Shown here: one piece after another, positions 26,591 to 34,135 of the stretch
How the letters are laid out: every line of letters begins with the position of its first letter
Numbering within the stretch: the stretch's first letter is position 1
Assembly: GCF_021010565.1 (NCBI RefSeq)
Contig: NZ_JAJNAY010000001.1
Span: forward strand, 2,646,001-2,710,000
Direction of reading: 5' to 3'
DNA length: 64,000 nucleotides
From: Chryseobacterium turcicum
GTDB taxonomy: Bacteria > Bacteroidota > Bacteroidia > Flavobacteriales > Weeksellaceae
Made by a program: the position numbers and the translations under genes
The notes under the pieces: model-generated
The model's input: only the letters and a program-made list of their open reading frames with translations
Database searches by the model: none
What the model was told of the DNA's origin: nothing

Positions 26591-27781
26591 TTATTTAAAT
26601 CTCAAATTCAGGGAAATAATATCAGACTTCATCCCAATAGATTTCGTGTAATGTCCGTATCTGATTTCCAGCACATTCAGCCTTTCAACACCAAATAGGC
26701 CGTTCTTCGGACTGATTCTGATTCCTGCACCGTAAAAATTACTGCTGAATTTTGAAAGATCATAATTACTTGTATAAAAATCATCAAAAGCCGTGTGCTC
26801 TTGATAAGGTGCAAAATATTTAGCCGCAGTCTGAGAATAATATCTGTAAAAAGGACTTACTGAAACAAAAGGCGAAATTTTCACCGGCGTTTCTAGACTG
26901 AAAGTATTTGATTTTAAGCCCCAATCATCAGTATAATAACGATAATATGCTCTCAGAATAACCTTATCTCCAAGAAAATAATTCGCTCTTACTCCCAAAG
27001 GAATTTTAAACCGTTTATCCGGCAAAGCTTCCTGATGAACTGAATTATCATTGAAATAAACTCTATGAAAAGGTAAGCTTAAATATCCTGTCTGCTGAAC
27101 GCCGTCTGCCAAAAATTCTACCTGAAAGTTCTGATTGATGATTTGCGAATAGGATAGAGACAGCGCAAAAGTATTCCTTCCGCTGGTTCCGTAGTTATCG
27201 TGTTCTCCTCCGGCGCTTCCGTTTGCTCTGAGCTCAATCGGGGCAATCAGTTTTACCTGATCCAGATAAGCCTGGAATTTCGCCGTAAATTCTCCCATTC
27301 TGTTCTTGGTCTTTTGCGAAAAGCCAATATTAGCGCCATAAGACTGATAATCGAATTCTGTGGAGAAAGAAACGCCTGCCATTAAGGTTGTGCCTTTGTT
27401 TTCATTTTCACGGCTCCAGCTTAGTGCAGGATAAATTCTGTTGTCTGCGTGGGAAGCCGATGAATTGGCTTTCAGATCGATCATATCCGAAGACGCAGAA
27501 GTATAATGATCGATCCCGACACTGAAATCGAATTTATTTTTCCTGTCTTTCCTGTCATATTTTACCATCGTTACGTCAATGGTATTGGAAATGTCGGTCA
27601 GTTTTTCCGTCCCGATTCCTCCCGTAACGGCAGAATTGTTTCCATTTTGTTTATAATAGCTTGAAACTAAATTAGCTTCATCAAAAGTCAGTTTTTTAGG
27701 CTGTTCATTGTTTATGTTTTCCTGTGCTTTTGCATTGAAAATTCCTAAAAGAGCAATAACACTTACGATTAATTTTTTCAT
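26591..27781 (-). CDS. DUF3570 outer-membrane beta-barrel protein
   Basis: A 396-residue protein with a signal peptide (MKKLIVSVIALLGIFNAKAQ) and alternating amphipathic strands ending in ISLNLRFK with C-terminal aromatic/basic residues, as in outer-membrane barrels. The family is of unknown function. Near the N-terminus the sequence DHYTSAS (Asp91 to Ser97) resembles the D-x-x-[ST]-[SG]-A-[TS] motif that ApbE flavin transferases modify with FMN, and an ApbE gene is encoded in the same operon. A flavinylated barrel is therefore plausible, but it is inference. Confidence 0.88.
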   Translation of the reverse strand: MKKLIVSVIALLGIFNAKAQENINNEQPKKLTFDEANLVSSYYKQNGNNSAVTGGIGTEKLTDISNTIDVTMVKYDRKDRKNKFDFSVGIDHYTSASSDMIDLKANSSASHADNRIYPALSWSRENENKGTTLMAGVSFSTEFDYQSYGANIGFSQKTKNRMGEFTAKFQAYLDQVKLIAPIELRANGSAGGEHDNYGTSGRNTFALSLSYSQIINQNFQVEFLADGVQQTGYLSLPFHRVYFNDNSVHQEALPDKRFKIPLGVRANYFLGDKVILRAYYRYYTDDWGLKSNTFSLETPVKISPFVSVSPFYRYYSQTAAKYFAPYQEHTAFDDFYTSNYDLSKFSSNFYGAGIRISPKNGLFGVERLNVLEIRYGHYTKSIGMKSDIISLNLRFK

Positions 27782-27815
27782 TTTAAATCACAATTAAATT
27801 TTACGATTACTCTTC

Positions 27816-28037
27816 TTAGTTACATCCACAACCACCGCCAACTTTTCCGGCATTCGCGCCCGAAGATCCTTCTCTGTAAGATTGGAAGCTGAGCTCGGTT
27901 TTTTCAATCGTTCGGTTTCCGAGAACCATTTCGGCGTCGTTTAATTTGTTTTTTTCGTATTCTTTTACGGTGGTGCAAGACTGTACTGAAGCAGTTGTGA
28001 TCAGTAGGCAAGCTAATATTTTTATAAGGTTTTTCAT
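27816..28037 (-). CDS. DUF4266 small lipoprotein with C-terminal GGGCGCN
   Basis: A 73-residue protein. A lipoprotein signal ends at SVQSC (Cys21), and the mature part is about 50 residues ending in SGANAGKVGGGCGCN. The terminal Cys-Gly-Cys could bind metal or form a disulfide with the thioredoxin-like protein encoded nearby. It overlaps the ApbE gene by 4 bp (translational coupling) and precedes the DUF3570 gene by 34 bp. The function is unknown; this cluster of families recurs in Bacteroidota and Proteobacteria. Confidence 0.9.
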   Translation of the reverse strand: MKNLIKILACLLITTASVQSCTTVKEYEKNKLNDAEMVLGNRTIEKTELSFQSYREGSSGANAGKVGGGCGCN

Positions 28038-28960
28038 TTTAAATTAATGTTTTGAGATGAATAAATTTTGTCACGATCATCAATAATGATGCATTCCAAA
28101 TGATTGATCTGGTTGATCATATTGAGTGCGACATCAATTTCCATAATGCTTACGGGAGTTGCCATTGCATCGGCAATTTCTGCATTGGGACAAAAGATAG
28201 TAACACTTTTCACGCCCGAAACAGGCATTCCTATTTTGGGATTAATAGTGTGAGAATATTTTTTACCGTTGATGACGACGAATTTTTCATAATTTCCAGA
28301 AGTTGCAACCGCCATATCTGTGATATTCATATAAGAAAACGGCTGTTTTGCGTTGTCTGGATCTGCAATTCCGATAGTCCAGGGTTTTCCGTCCGCCTGA
28401 TTTCCCCAAGTCGTTAAATCACCCGAAGCATTCACAATTCCGGAAGTTACCCCTCTGTTTTGAAGCATTTGTTTGGCCATTTCTGCAGCATACCCCTTCC
28501 CGATTCCTCCGAAACCGATTCGCATTCCTTTTTCTTTGAGGAAAACGGTTTGATTTTCGCGGTCAAGAATAATATTCTGATAATTAACCAATTTCAGATG
28601 ATCTTTAATGAGTTCAGGATTGGGAAGCTCTTTCATTTCACGGTCGAAATTCCAGAAACTTTTATCGATTCCGCCATAGGAAATGTCGAAATATCCATCC
28701 GTTATTTTGCTAATCCGTAGGCTTCTTTCAATGAGGTCAAAAATCTCCCAATCTACTTTTACAGGCTTGATTCCGGCATTTCTGTTGATGAGATTAGTCT
28801 GGCTTTCCTCACTAAATGTTGTCAGAAGCTTTTCAATTCTCCTGATTTCGTCAATAGCGACATCAATGTGCTGATTTGCCGAATTTTCATCATCGCTTAC
28901 AACGGTAATTTCAAAAGCGTTCCCCATTAATATCTGAGGTCTTTTGAATTCTCTTAACAT
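28034..28960 (-). CDS. apbE: FAD:protein FMN transferase
   Basis: A 308-residue ApbE-family enzyme. Diagnostic parts are MGNAFEITVVSDDENSAN at the start, FDISYGGIDKSFWNFDRE, the FAD/Mg-binding IGFGGIGKGYAAEMAKQML and NASGDLTTWG, and the C-terminal YSHTINPKIGMPVSGVKSVTIFCPNAEIADAMATPVSIM with catalytic His/Asp residues. It attaches FMN through a phosphoester to Thr or Ser of partner proteins. No signal peptide is evident at this start, while many homologues are exported lipoproteins. It lies 5 bp after the thioredoxin gene. Confidence 0.94.
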   Translation of the reverse strand: MLREFKRPQILMGNAFEITVVSDDENSANQHIDVAIDEIRRIEKLLTTFSEESQTNLINRNAGIKPVKVDWEIFDLIERSLRISKITDGYFDISYGGIDKSFWNFDREMKELPNPELIKDHLKLVNYQNIILDRENQTVFLKEKGMRIGFGGIGKGYAAEMAKQMLQNRGVTSGIVNASGDLTTWGNQADGKPWTIGIADPDNAKQPFSYMNITDMAVATSGNYEKFVVINGKKYSHTINPKIGMPVSGVKSVTIFCPNAEIADAMATPVSIMEIDVALNMINQINHLECIIIDDRDKIYSSQNINLK

Positions 28961-28965
28961 ATCTT

Positions 28966-29409
28966 TTATTTTTGATTTTCTTTGATAATTCTTATCTCTT
29001 TGCTGAAAGCCAATGCATTTTCCGAAGGAAGACCTTCCCAGCTTTTCAGGATTTTGCCTTCCGAGTTCAGCAGCAATGTGTAAGGAAATAATCCTTTTTT
29101 ATTGTACTGGTCAGCAAGTGAAGCATTTTCTTTTTTCAGTTCTGGGAGAAGCTGATTCTTTTTGTTTCTTGGAAAATCTGCATTGATGTAAACAACGACA
29201 TTTTCCGTTTCCAGCTTTTTAAATTCATCGGTTTCGATGATATTCTTGTGAAGTTTGATACATGGAATACACCAGTCTGAACCTGAAAAATTCAAAAGGA
29301 TAAGTTCTTTATTTTGTGAGGATTGTTTTTTTGCATTTTCCAAACGGCTTTGCGCATGAATGCCAACAGCGAATACAACCATTAAAATGGCTGAAAATAG
29401 TGTTTTCAT
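28966..29409 (-). CDS. Exported thioredoxin-fold protein
   Basis: A 147-residue protein with a signal peptide (MKTLFSAILMVVFAVGIHAQ) and the redox motif Cys47-Ile-Pro-Cys50 in LNFSGSDWCIPCIKLHK. The cis-Pro loop FPYTLLLNSEGKILKSWEG is present. It is a periplasmic disulfide reductase or oxidase. As first of the thioredoxin-ApbE-DUF4266-DUF3570 set, its likely client is the CGC tail of the DUF4266 lipoprotein (inference). Confidence 0.93.
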   Translation of the reverse strand: MKTLFSAILMVVFAVGIHAQSRLENAKKQSSQNKELILLNFSGSDWCIPCIKLHKNIIETDEFKKLETENVVVYINADFPRNKKNQLLPELKKENASLADQYNKKGLFPYTLLLNSEGKILKSWEGLPSENALAFSKEIRIIKENQK

Positions 29410-29479
29410 TATTCTGAAATTAATGATATGAAATAATTGATGATGTTGATCTGTACATAAAAACCAACTTAGGATTGAA

Positions 29480-29869
29480 TTATGAAAAAGAAGACCTTGG
29501 TGGTTCCCAAACAGAATTCAGAAATCCTTTATAGCAAAGATCTTCGTCTTTTGAAGGAATTTTATGTATTTTTAAAGGAATGAAATGATACGTTGCAGTT
29601 TCAAAACTGAATCCCCGATTAATCGTAAAAACCAACGACAAGGGCGCAGAATGTATAATAAACGGAAGTCTCTGATCTTTTCCGTAATCTCCATCTTTCA
29701 CCGGATGATCATAGTGTGTTCTCAGAAATGCCGTAAGCGTCATATCCGGATTCAGTTCTTTATGCTCGACGTAATGCTCAATCAGTTCCGGTATTTTCAA
29801 AAGCTGATACAATTCGGTTGTGGAAACCAAATATAAAAATAACAACAATATGGAAATCAACTTTTTCAC
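29480..29869 (-). CDS. Exported 129-residue leader protein, copy 1
   Basis: An exported protein of unknown function: MKKLISILLLFLYLVSTTELYQLLKIPELIEHYVEHK is a signal peptide followed by a His-rich helix. HYDHPVKDGDYGKDQRLPF and the end SVWEPPR are shared with the copy at 38624 (about half of all positions identical). Conserved His in LIEHYVEHK and THY suggests metal binding. It heads the thioredoxin-ApbE operon (70 bp gap); the second copy heads the metal-efflux operon. The upstream 33 bp are conserved between the copies. Confidence 0.8.
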   Translation of the reverse strand: MKKLISILLLFLYLVSTTELYQLLKIPELIEHYVEHKELNPDMTLTAFLRTHYDHPVKDGDYGKDQRLPFIIHSAPLSLVFTINRGFSFETATYHFIPLKIHKIPSKDEDLCYKGFLNSVWEPPRSSFS

Positions 29870-29874
29870 TGATT

Positions 29875-29907
29875 AAAATTATGAAATACTTTATTACTAA
29901 TGATTTT
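29875..29907 (-). promoter_or_regulatory. Conserved 33-bp upstream element of leader gene, copy 1
   Basis: It matches 29 of 33 positions with 39017-39049, directly upstream of the two paralogous leader genes. The core AAAATTATGAAATA is identical. It probably contains the common promoter; copy 2 reads TAATTTTG (a -7 box) on the minus strand. Confidence 0.55.
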
Positions 29908-29908
29908 T

Positions 29909-32416
29909 TTATTTTCTTCCCAACTTTCTTTTCACAAACTTATAAACCTCGAACCACAAAACCGAAATAGCAGCAACAAGCAATGTCATTCCCAATTCTT
30001 TTGCAATAAGAGGAGTTACACTAAAGAATACTGCTACCGCCTTTACATAAAGAATGACAAACAACAATACAAGAACCAGCACCGAAATTCCCACCAATAA
30101 AAAATTACGGTTTTTAAAACTTTCAAAAATACTATAATAGAATGACCGATTTACCAAGCTCAGTAATATATTAGCAAATATCAAAGTACTGAACACTAAA
30201 GATCTTGTTTTAGGCTCATCATTCCCCAGGTCAACAGAATATTGATACATCCATAGTATTCCTGCAGTAATAACCAATCCCTGAATAATACTTACCGTAA
30301 GCTCTCTCCAGTTCAGAAATGTATCTGTAAGCATTCTGGGAGGTCTGCGCATCGCATCTTGTTCAATAGGTTCATTCTCATAAACAATAGAACATGTGGG
30401 GCCCATGACCAATTCCAGAAAAATCACATGCACCGGAGTAAATATATGAGGAAATACCCAACCTAGAAACAAAGGCAAGGAAACGGTGAGAATAATAGGG
30501 ATATGAATGGAAATAATATACTGGACCGCTTTTTTTATATTGGCATAAATTCTTCTTCCAGCAGCAACCCCAATCACGAGCTTCTCCAGATCATCATTGG
30601 TGATGACCAGTGCTGCGGCTGATTTGGCAATTTCAGTCCCTTTATTTCCCATGGCCACTCCAATATGAGCCGCTTTTAAAGCTGGTCCGTCATTTACGCC
30701 ATCTCCCAGCATTGCCACCACGTGACCTTGTGCTTTCAAGGCAGAAACCACTTCGAGCTTTGCTTCCGGAAACATTCTTGTAAATAAAGTAGTATCTTCA
30801 GCAAGCTTTATAAGATCCGCCTCTGAGCACGCTGCAATTTCACTTCCATTAACGGGTGAAGTACTGTTTTCTATTCCTGCCTGCAATGCGATGGCTCTGG
30901 TAGTATCCGCATTATCTCCTGTAATGACTTTTACTTTAATACCGGCATCGTAGATATGTTTAAATACTTCTTTTATTCCTTTTTTAGGAGGATCATAAAA
31001 TACGGTCAATCCTAAAAAGTCAAATTTAAAATCCTGCTGCTTATCAGGGAAATCATTTCCTTCAAAATGAGATCTGGCAACACCAAGAACTCTGTATCCT
31101 TGTTCTCCAAAATTCTTAATTAACTTTCTTATGTTATTTTTTTCTTGTTCTGAAAGATTGGAAACAGTGATGATGGCTTCCGGCGCTCCTTTAGCCGCAA
31201 TAATCCGGTCTTTCTGTTCGTTTTCAAAAAGATGAGTCATCATCAGCGGTTTGCCTTCCAACGGGTATTCATGAAACATTTGATAGTCTTTTCTTTGATC
31301 AGGCTTCCGGGTCTGTTCATAGATCTTATGCAGCGTTATTTCCATGGGGTCAAAAGGTACAGGCTCACTACTCCACATCGCATAATCAATAAGCTCATGC
31401 AGCTCTTTTATTCCAAACTCTGTTTCTTCATAAGTTCTATCAGAACGGTAATCATAAAGATGCTTCAACTGCATGGAGTTTTCCGTAATTGTGCCTGTTT
31501 TATCAGTACAAATTACAGAAACGCTCCCTAGGGTTTCTACAATACTGCTTCGTTTAATGATGATTCCTTCCCGCATCAACTTCCATGAACCCAAAGCCAT
31601 AAAGGTCGTAAAGGCTACAGGAATTTCTTCGGGAAGAACAGACATTGCCAATGTAAGTCCATTGAGTAAACTGGTCACAAAATCTCCTGTCTTGACAAAA
31701 CTGAAGATGCATACTGCAAGAAAGATAATGACTCCGATAACAGCCATCCCCTTTACAAAGTTCCGGATCTGAATCTGCAACGGAGATACTTCTGCTTTTA
31801 TACCTAATATAGACTGGCCTATTTTTCCTACTTTAGTTTCTTTTCCTATATTTTCGACCTCAAAAACGGCAAGCCCGGAAACAGTGATTGTCCCGCTGTA
31901 CACTTTATTATCTTCGGATTTGCTATCCTTAAAAACAGAAAAGCTCTCTCCCGTAAGGGAAGATTCATTCACAGAAAAATCGTTGCTGTGAACAATTCTT
32001 CCGTCAGCATTAATAAGATTGCCCTCCTCGGTAATGCACAGATCTCCAACTGCTATTTCAAAGGTAGGAATATCTATAATCTTTGAATCCCTGATCACCT
32101 TACTTAATGGTTCATTCAATTTTTCAAGTTCTTCCAGCGCCTTTTTGCTCCGGTTATCCTGGTAAAAAGAAATTGCAGTAACTCCAACAATAGCAGCAAA
32201 CATAAATAAAGCCTCGCCATAATCTCCTGTAAGCACATAAATGAAGGAAACACATATAAGAAGAATCAGCATCGGCTCTTTCAGGATGTTGAGAAGAAGG
32301 TCTGCCCATGATTCTTTCTTAACCGCTTCAAAGCGGTTATATCCGTATTTTTTTCTGGAAGTGATTACTTCAGCTTCTGTAAACCCTTTCAAATTTTCCG
32401 GTATATTGTAATTCAT
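29909..32416 (-). CDS. Cation-transporting P-type ATPase
   Basis: An 835-residue P-type ATPase of P2 layout: N-terminal cation-ATPase domain, actuator loop with SLTGES (153-158), phosphorylation site Asp305 in CTDKTGTITEN, and hinge MLGDGVNDGPALKAA. No N-terminal heavy-metal domain and no CPx motif are present. TM4 reads LPEEIPVAF in place of the PEGLPAV of calcium pumps, and TM6 reads GPTCSIVYENEP instead of NxxTDxxPA, so it belongs to a poorly characterised branch with unknown ion. It ends the CzcA-type efflux operon. Confidence 0.92.
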   Translation of the reverse strand: MNYNIPENLKGFTEAEVITSRKKYGYNRFEAVKKESWADLLLNILKEPMLILLICVSFIYVLTGDYGEALFMFAAIVGVTAISFYQDNRSKKALEELEKLNEPLSKVIRDSKIIDIPTFEIAVGDLCITEEGNLINADGRIVHSNDFSVNESSLTGESFSVFKDSKSEDNKVYSGTITVSGLAVFEVENIGKETKVGKIGQSILGIKAEVSPLQIQIRNFVKGMAVIGVIIFLAVCIFSFVKTGDFVTSLLNGLTLAMSVLPEEIPVAFTTFMALGSWKLMREGIIIKRSSIVETLGSVSVICTDKTGTITENSMQLKHLYDYRSDRTYEETEFGIKELHELIDYAMWSSEPVPFDPMEITLHKIYEQTRKPDQRKDYQMFHEYPLEGKPLMMTHLFENEQKDRIIAAKGAPEAIITVSNLSEQEKNNIRKLIKNFGEQGYRVLGVARSHFEGNDFPDKQQDFKFDFLGLTVFYDPPKKGIKEVFKHIYDAGIKVKVITGDNADTTRAIALQAGIENSTSPVNGSEIAACSEADLIKLAEDTTLFTRMFPEAKLEVVSALKAQGHVVAMLGDGVNDGPALKAAHIGVAMGNKGTEIAKSAAALVITNDDLEKLVIGVAAGRRIYANIKKAVQYIISIHIPIILTVSLPLFLGWVFPHIFTPVHVIFLELVMGPTCSIVYENEPIEQDAMRRPPRMLTDTFLNWRELTVSIIQGLVITAGILWMYQYSVDLGNDEPKTRSLVFSTLIFANILLSLVNRSFYYSIFESFKNRNFLLVGISVLVLVLLFVILYVKAVAVFFSVTPLIAKELGMTLLVAAISVLWFEVYKFVKRKLGRK

Positions 32417-32468
32417 ACGAAATGGATATAATATTAAATTTACTGATTGTTTTTGTTATATCAGAATA

Positions 32469-32957
32469 CTATTTCTGTTTTTTAACAAACTGATATTCAA
32501 TCTGTTTTTTCACCTCTTTAACCCATTGTTCTATTTCTGACTTTTGGATATCAGACAACTTTGCATTCTGATGAACAACAGTATAAGATGTAAGAGGCAT
32601 TTCACCCTCTCTTATAGTTTCTGCAACTTCATCAAGTTTCTTTAATTTTTTCTCTTTTGAATAGCTGTTAAATTCGTCAAAATTGAAATGTCGTTTTCCT
32701 GAGTTCACATGATCTGCCAGCCACCATTTTACAGGCTGTATGTTATTATACCACGGATAAGCTGTAGTGTTGGAGTGGCAGTCATAACAGCTTGTTTTTA
32801 ATAATCCCTGTACATGATCCGGAACCTGGTAATGCTTTTCAAGAGCATTTTCCGAAGGGACCGCCGCTATATTTTTAGTGGTATCAAAAAACTGAATAGC
32901 AATCAGAAACAGAACAATAAATCCTGCTCCTGTTTTTATTAAAGATGATGTTTTCAT
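32469..32957 (-). CDS. Haem-binding-domain protein
   Basis: A 162-residue protein with an N-terminal membrane anchor or signal (IKTGAGFIVLFLIAIQFF) and the Haem_bd motif: Cys57-Tyr-Asp-Cys60-His61 (SCYDCHSNTTAYPWYNNIQPVKWWLADHVNSGKRHFNFDEF). CxxCH is the covalent haem attachment site of c-type cytochromes, and GEMPLTSY provides the probable Met axial ligand. It is a small periplasmic cytochrome-like protein placed between the adaptor and the ATPase of the metal operon. Its role in metal export is unclear. Confidence 0.9.
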   Translation of the reverse strand: MKTSSLIKTGAGFIVLFLIAIQFFDTTKNIAAVPSENALEKHYQVPDHVQGLLKTSCYDCHSNTTAYPWYNNIQPVKWWLADHVNSGKRHFNFDEFNSYSKEKKLKKLDEVAETIREGEMPLTSYTVVHQNAKLSDIQKSEIEQWVKEVKKQIEYQFVKKQK

Positions 32958-32992
32958 TATTTATCTATTTAAAAATGTTTAACCACTGCAGT

Positions 32993-34132
32993 TTACTCGT
33001 CAGCAGTATTTTTAAGTTTCATGAGAAGTGTATACGCATTCTTGATGACAATTTTTTTATTCTTAAAATCATCAGCATTCATGATCTGTACAAATCCGTT
33101 TTCTGTTTCACCTACTGTTACAGGTGTTAAGCGGTAGGTCTGCTTTTTTTCTTCGACGAAAACAAAATCTTTTCCTTCAAAATTGACAATACTCTCTTCA
33201 GAAACAGCATTGGAAAAAGAAGTACTGGTCTCAATCTCAGCATTCATATACATTCCCGGTATAAGGTTCTGCTCATATTTTTCAAAATGACAGTGTACTT
33301 CAGCCCATCCGCCCTGGCTCACATCTTTACTTATCAAGAGGATTTCACCGTAGTATTTTTTATCAGGCTCGGTATTGGTATAGGCGGCAAACCTCTGCCC
33401 TTTTTTCAGATTCGCCAGATCCTTTTCATATACTTTAAGATTGAGATGAATATCATCTGGATTAATGAGTTCAAAAAGTACATCAGATGGGTTTACGTAT
33501 TTTCCTATATTCACATTTACCTTACTTACAAAACCATTGACATTGCTGTAAACAGGGGCGCTTTTTACAATATTTCCTGAGCTCAGAGATTCAGGATTAA
33601 TATTAATAAGACGGAGCTGCTGCGCAAGAGAATTCATTAAAATTTTCTGATTGTTCATTTCAGACTGCGCTTGCTGCATCACCTTATCACTGGTTGCCTG
33701 ACTTTGATTCAATGTTTTCTGACGATTATAATCCAATTGAGCAAAATGCATTTTAGATTTTGCCATCAAATAATCCTGCTGAAGCTGTATAAACTGTGGA
33801 TTTTCAATAACAGCAATTACCTGTCCTTTTGAAACGGGTTTTCCTGGAAGCAGATTACTGGATTTGAGATATCCCCCCAAAGGAATGCTGACTGAAACAA
33901 GATTTTGCGGGGGAACATCAATCATTCCATTAAGCTTTAAAACTGAGGAAATCTTCTGCATAGAAACCCCAACAGTTGCTATGGATGCATTTTTAAACTG
34001 AGCGTCGGTCAGTTTCACCACATTTTCGTCTTTTGACAGGTTTACTTTAGAGCCTGTCTGCTCTTGTTTTTTACATTGAATAAAAATAAAAAAACTGATT
34101 AATAAGGTATAATATATTGAAATTGATTTCAT
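32993..34132 (-). CDS. CusB/CzcB-type periplasmic adaptor (lipoprotein)
   Basis: A 379-residue membrane-fusion protein. The signal MKSISIYYTLLISFFIFIQC ends in a lipobox Cys20. The barrel-sandwich segments (PLGGYLKSSNLLPGKPVSKGQVIAVIENPQF and APVYSNVNGFVSKVNVNIGKYV), an alpha-hairpin of about 70 residues between them and a beta-barrel are recognisable. It links the CzcA-type pump encoded 3 bp upstream to its TolC part. Confidence 0.93.
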   Translation of the reverse strand: MKSISIYYTLLISFFIFIQCKKQEQTGSKVNLSKDENVVKLTDAQFKNASIATVGVSMQKISSVLKLNGMIDVPPQNLVSVSIPLGGYLKSSNLLPGKPVSKGQVIAVIENPQFIQLQQDYLMAKSKMHFAQLDYNRQKTLNQSQATSDKVMQQAQSEMNNQKILMNSLAQQLRLININPESLSSGNIVKSAPVYSNVNGFVSKVNVNIGKYVNPSDVLFELINPDDIHLNLKVYEKDLANLKKGQRFAAYTNTEPDKKYYGEILLISKDVSQGGWAEVHCHFEKYEQNLIPGMYMNAEIETSTSFSNAVSEESIVNFEGKDFVFVEEKKQTYRLTPVTVGETENGFVQIMNADDFKNKKIVIKNAYTLLMKLKNTADE

Positions 34133-34135
34133 TTT

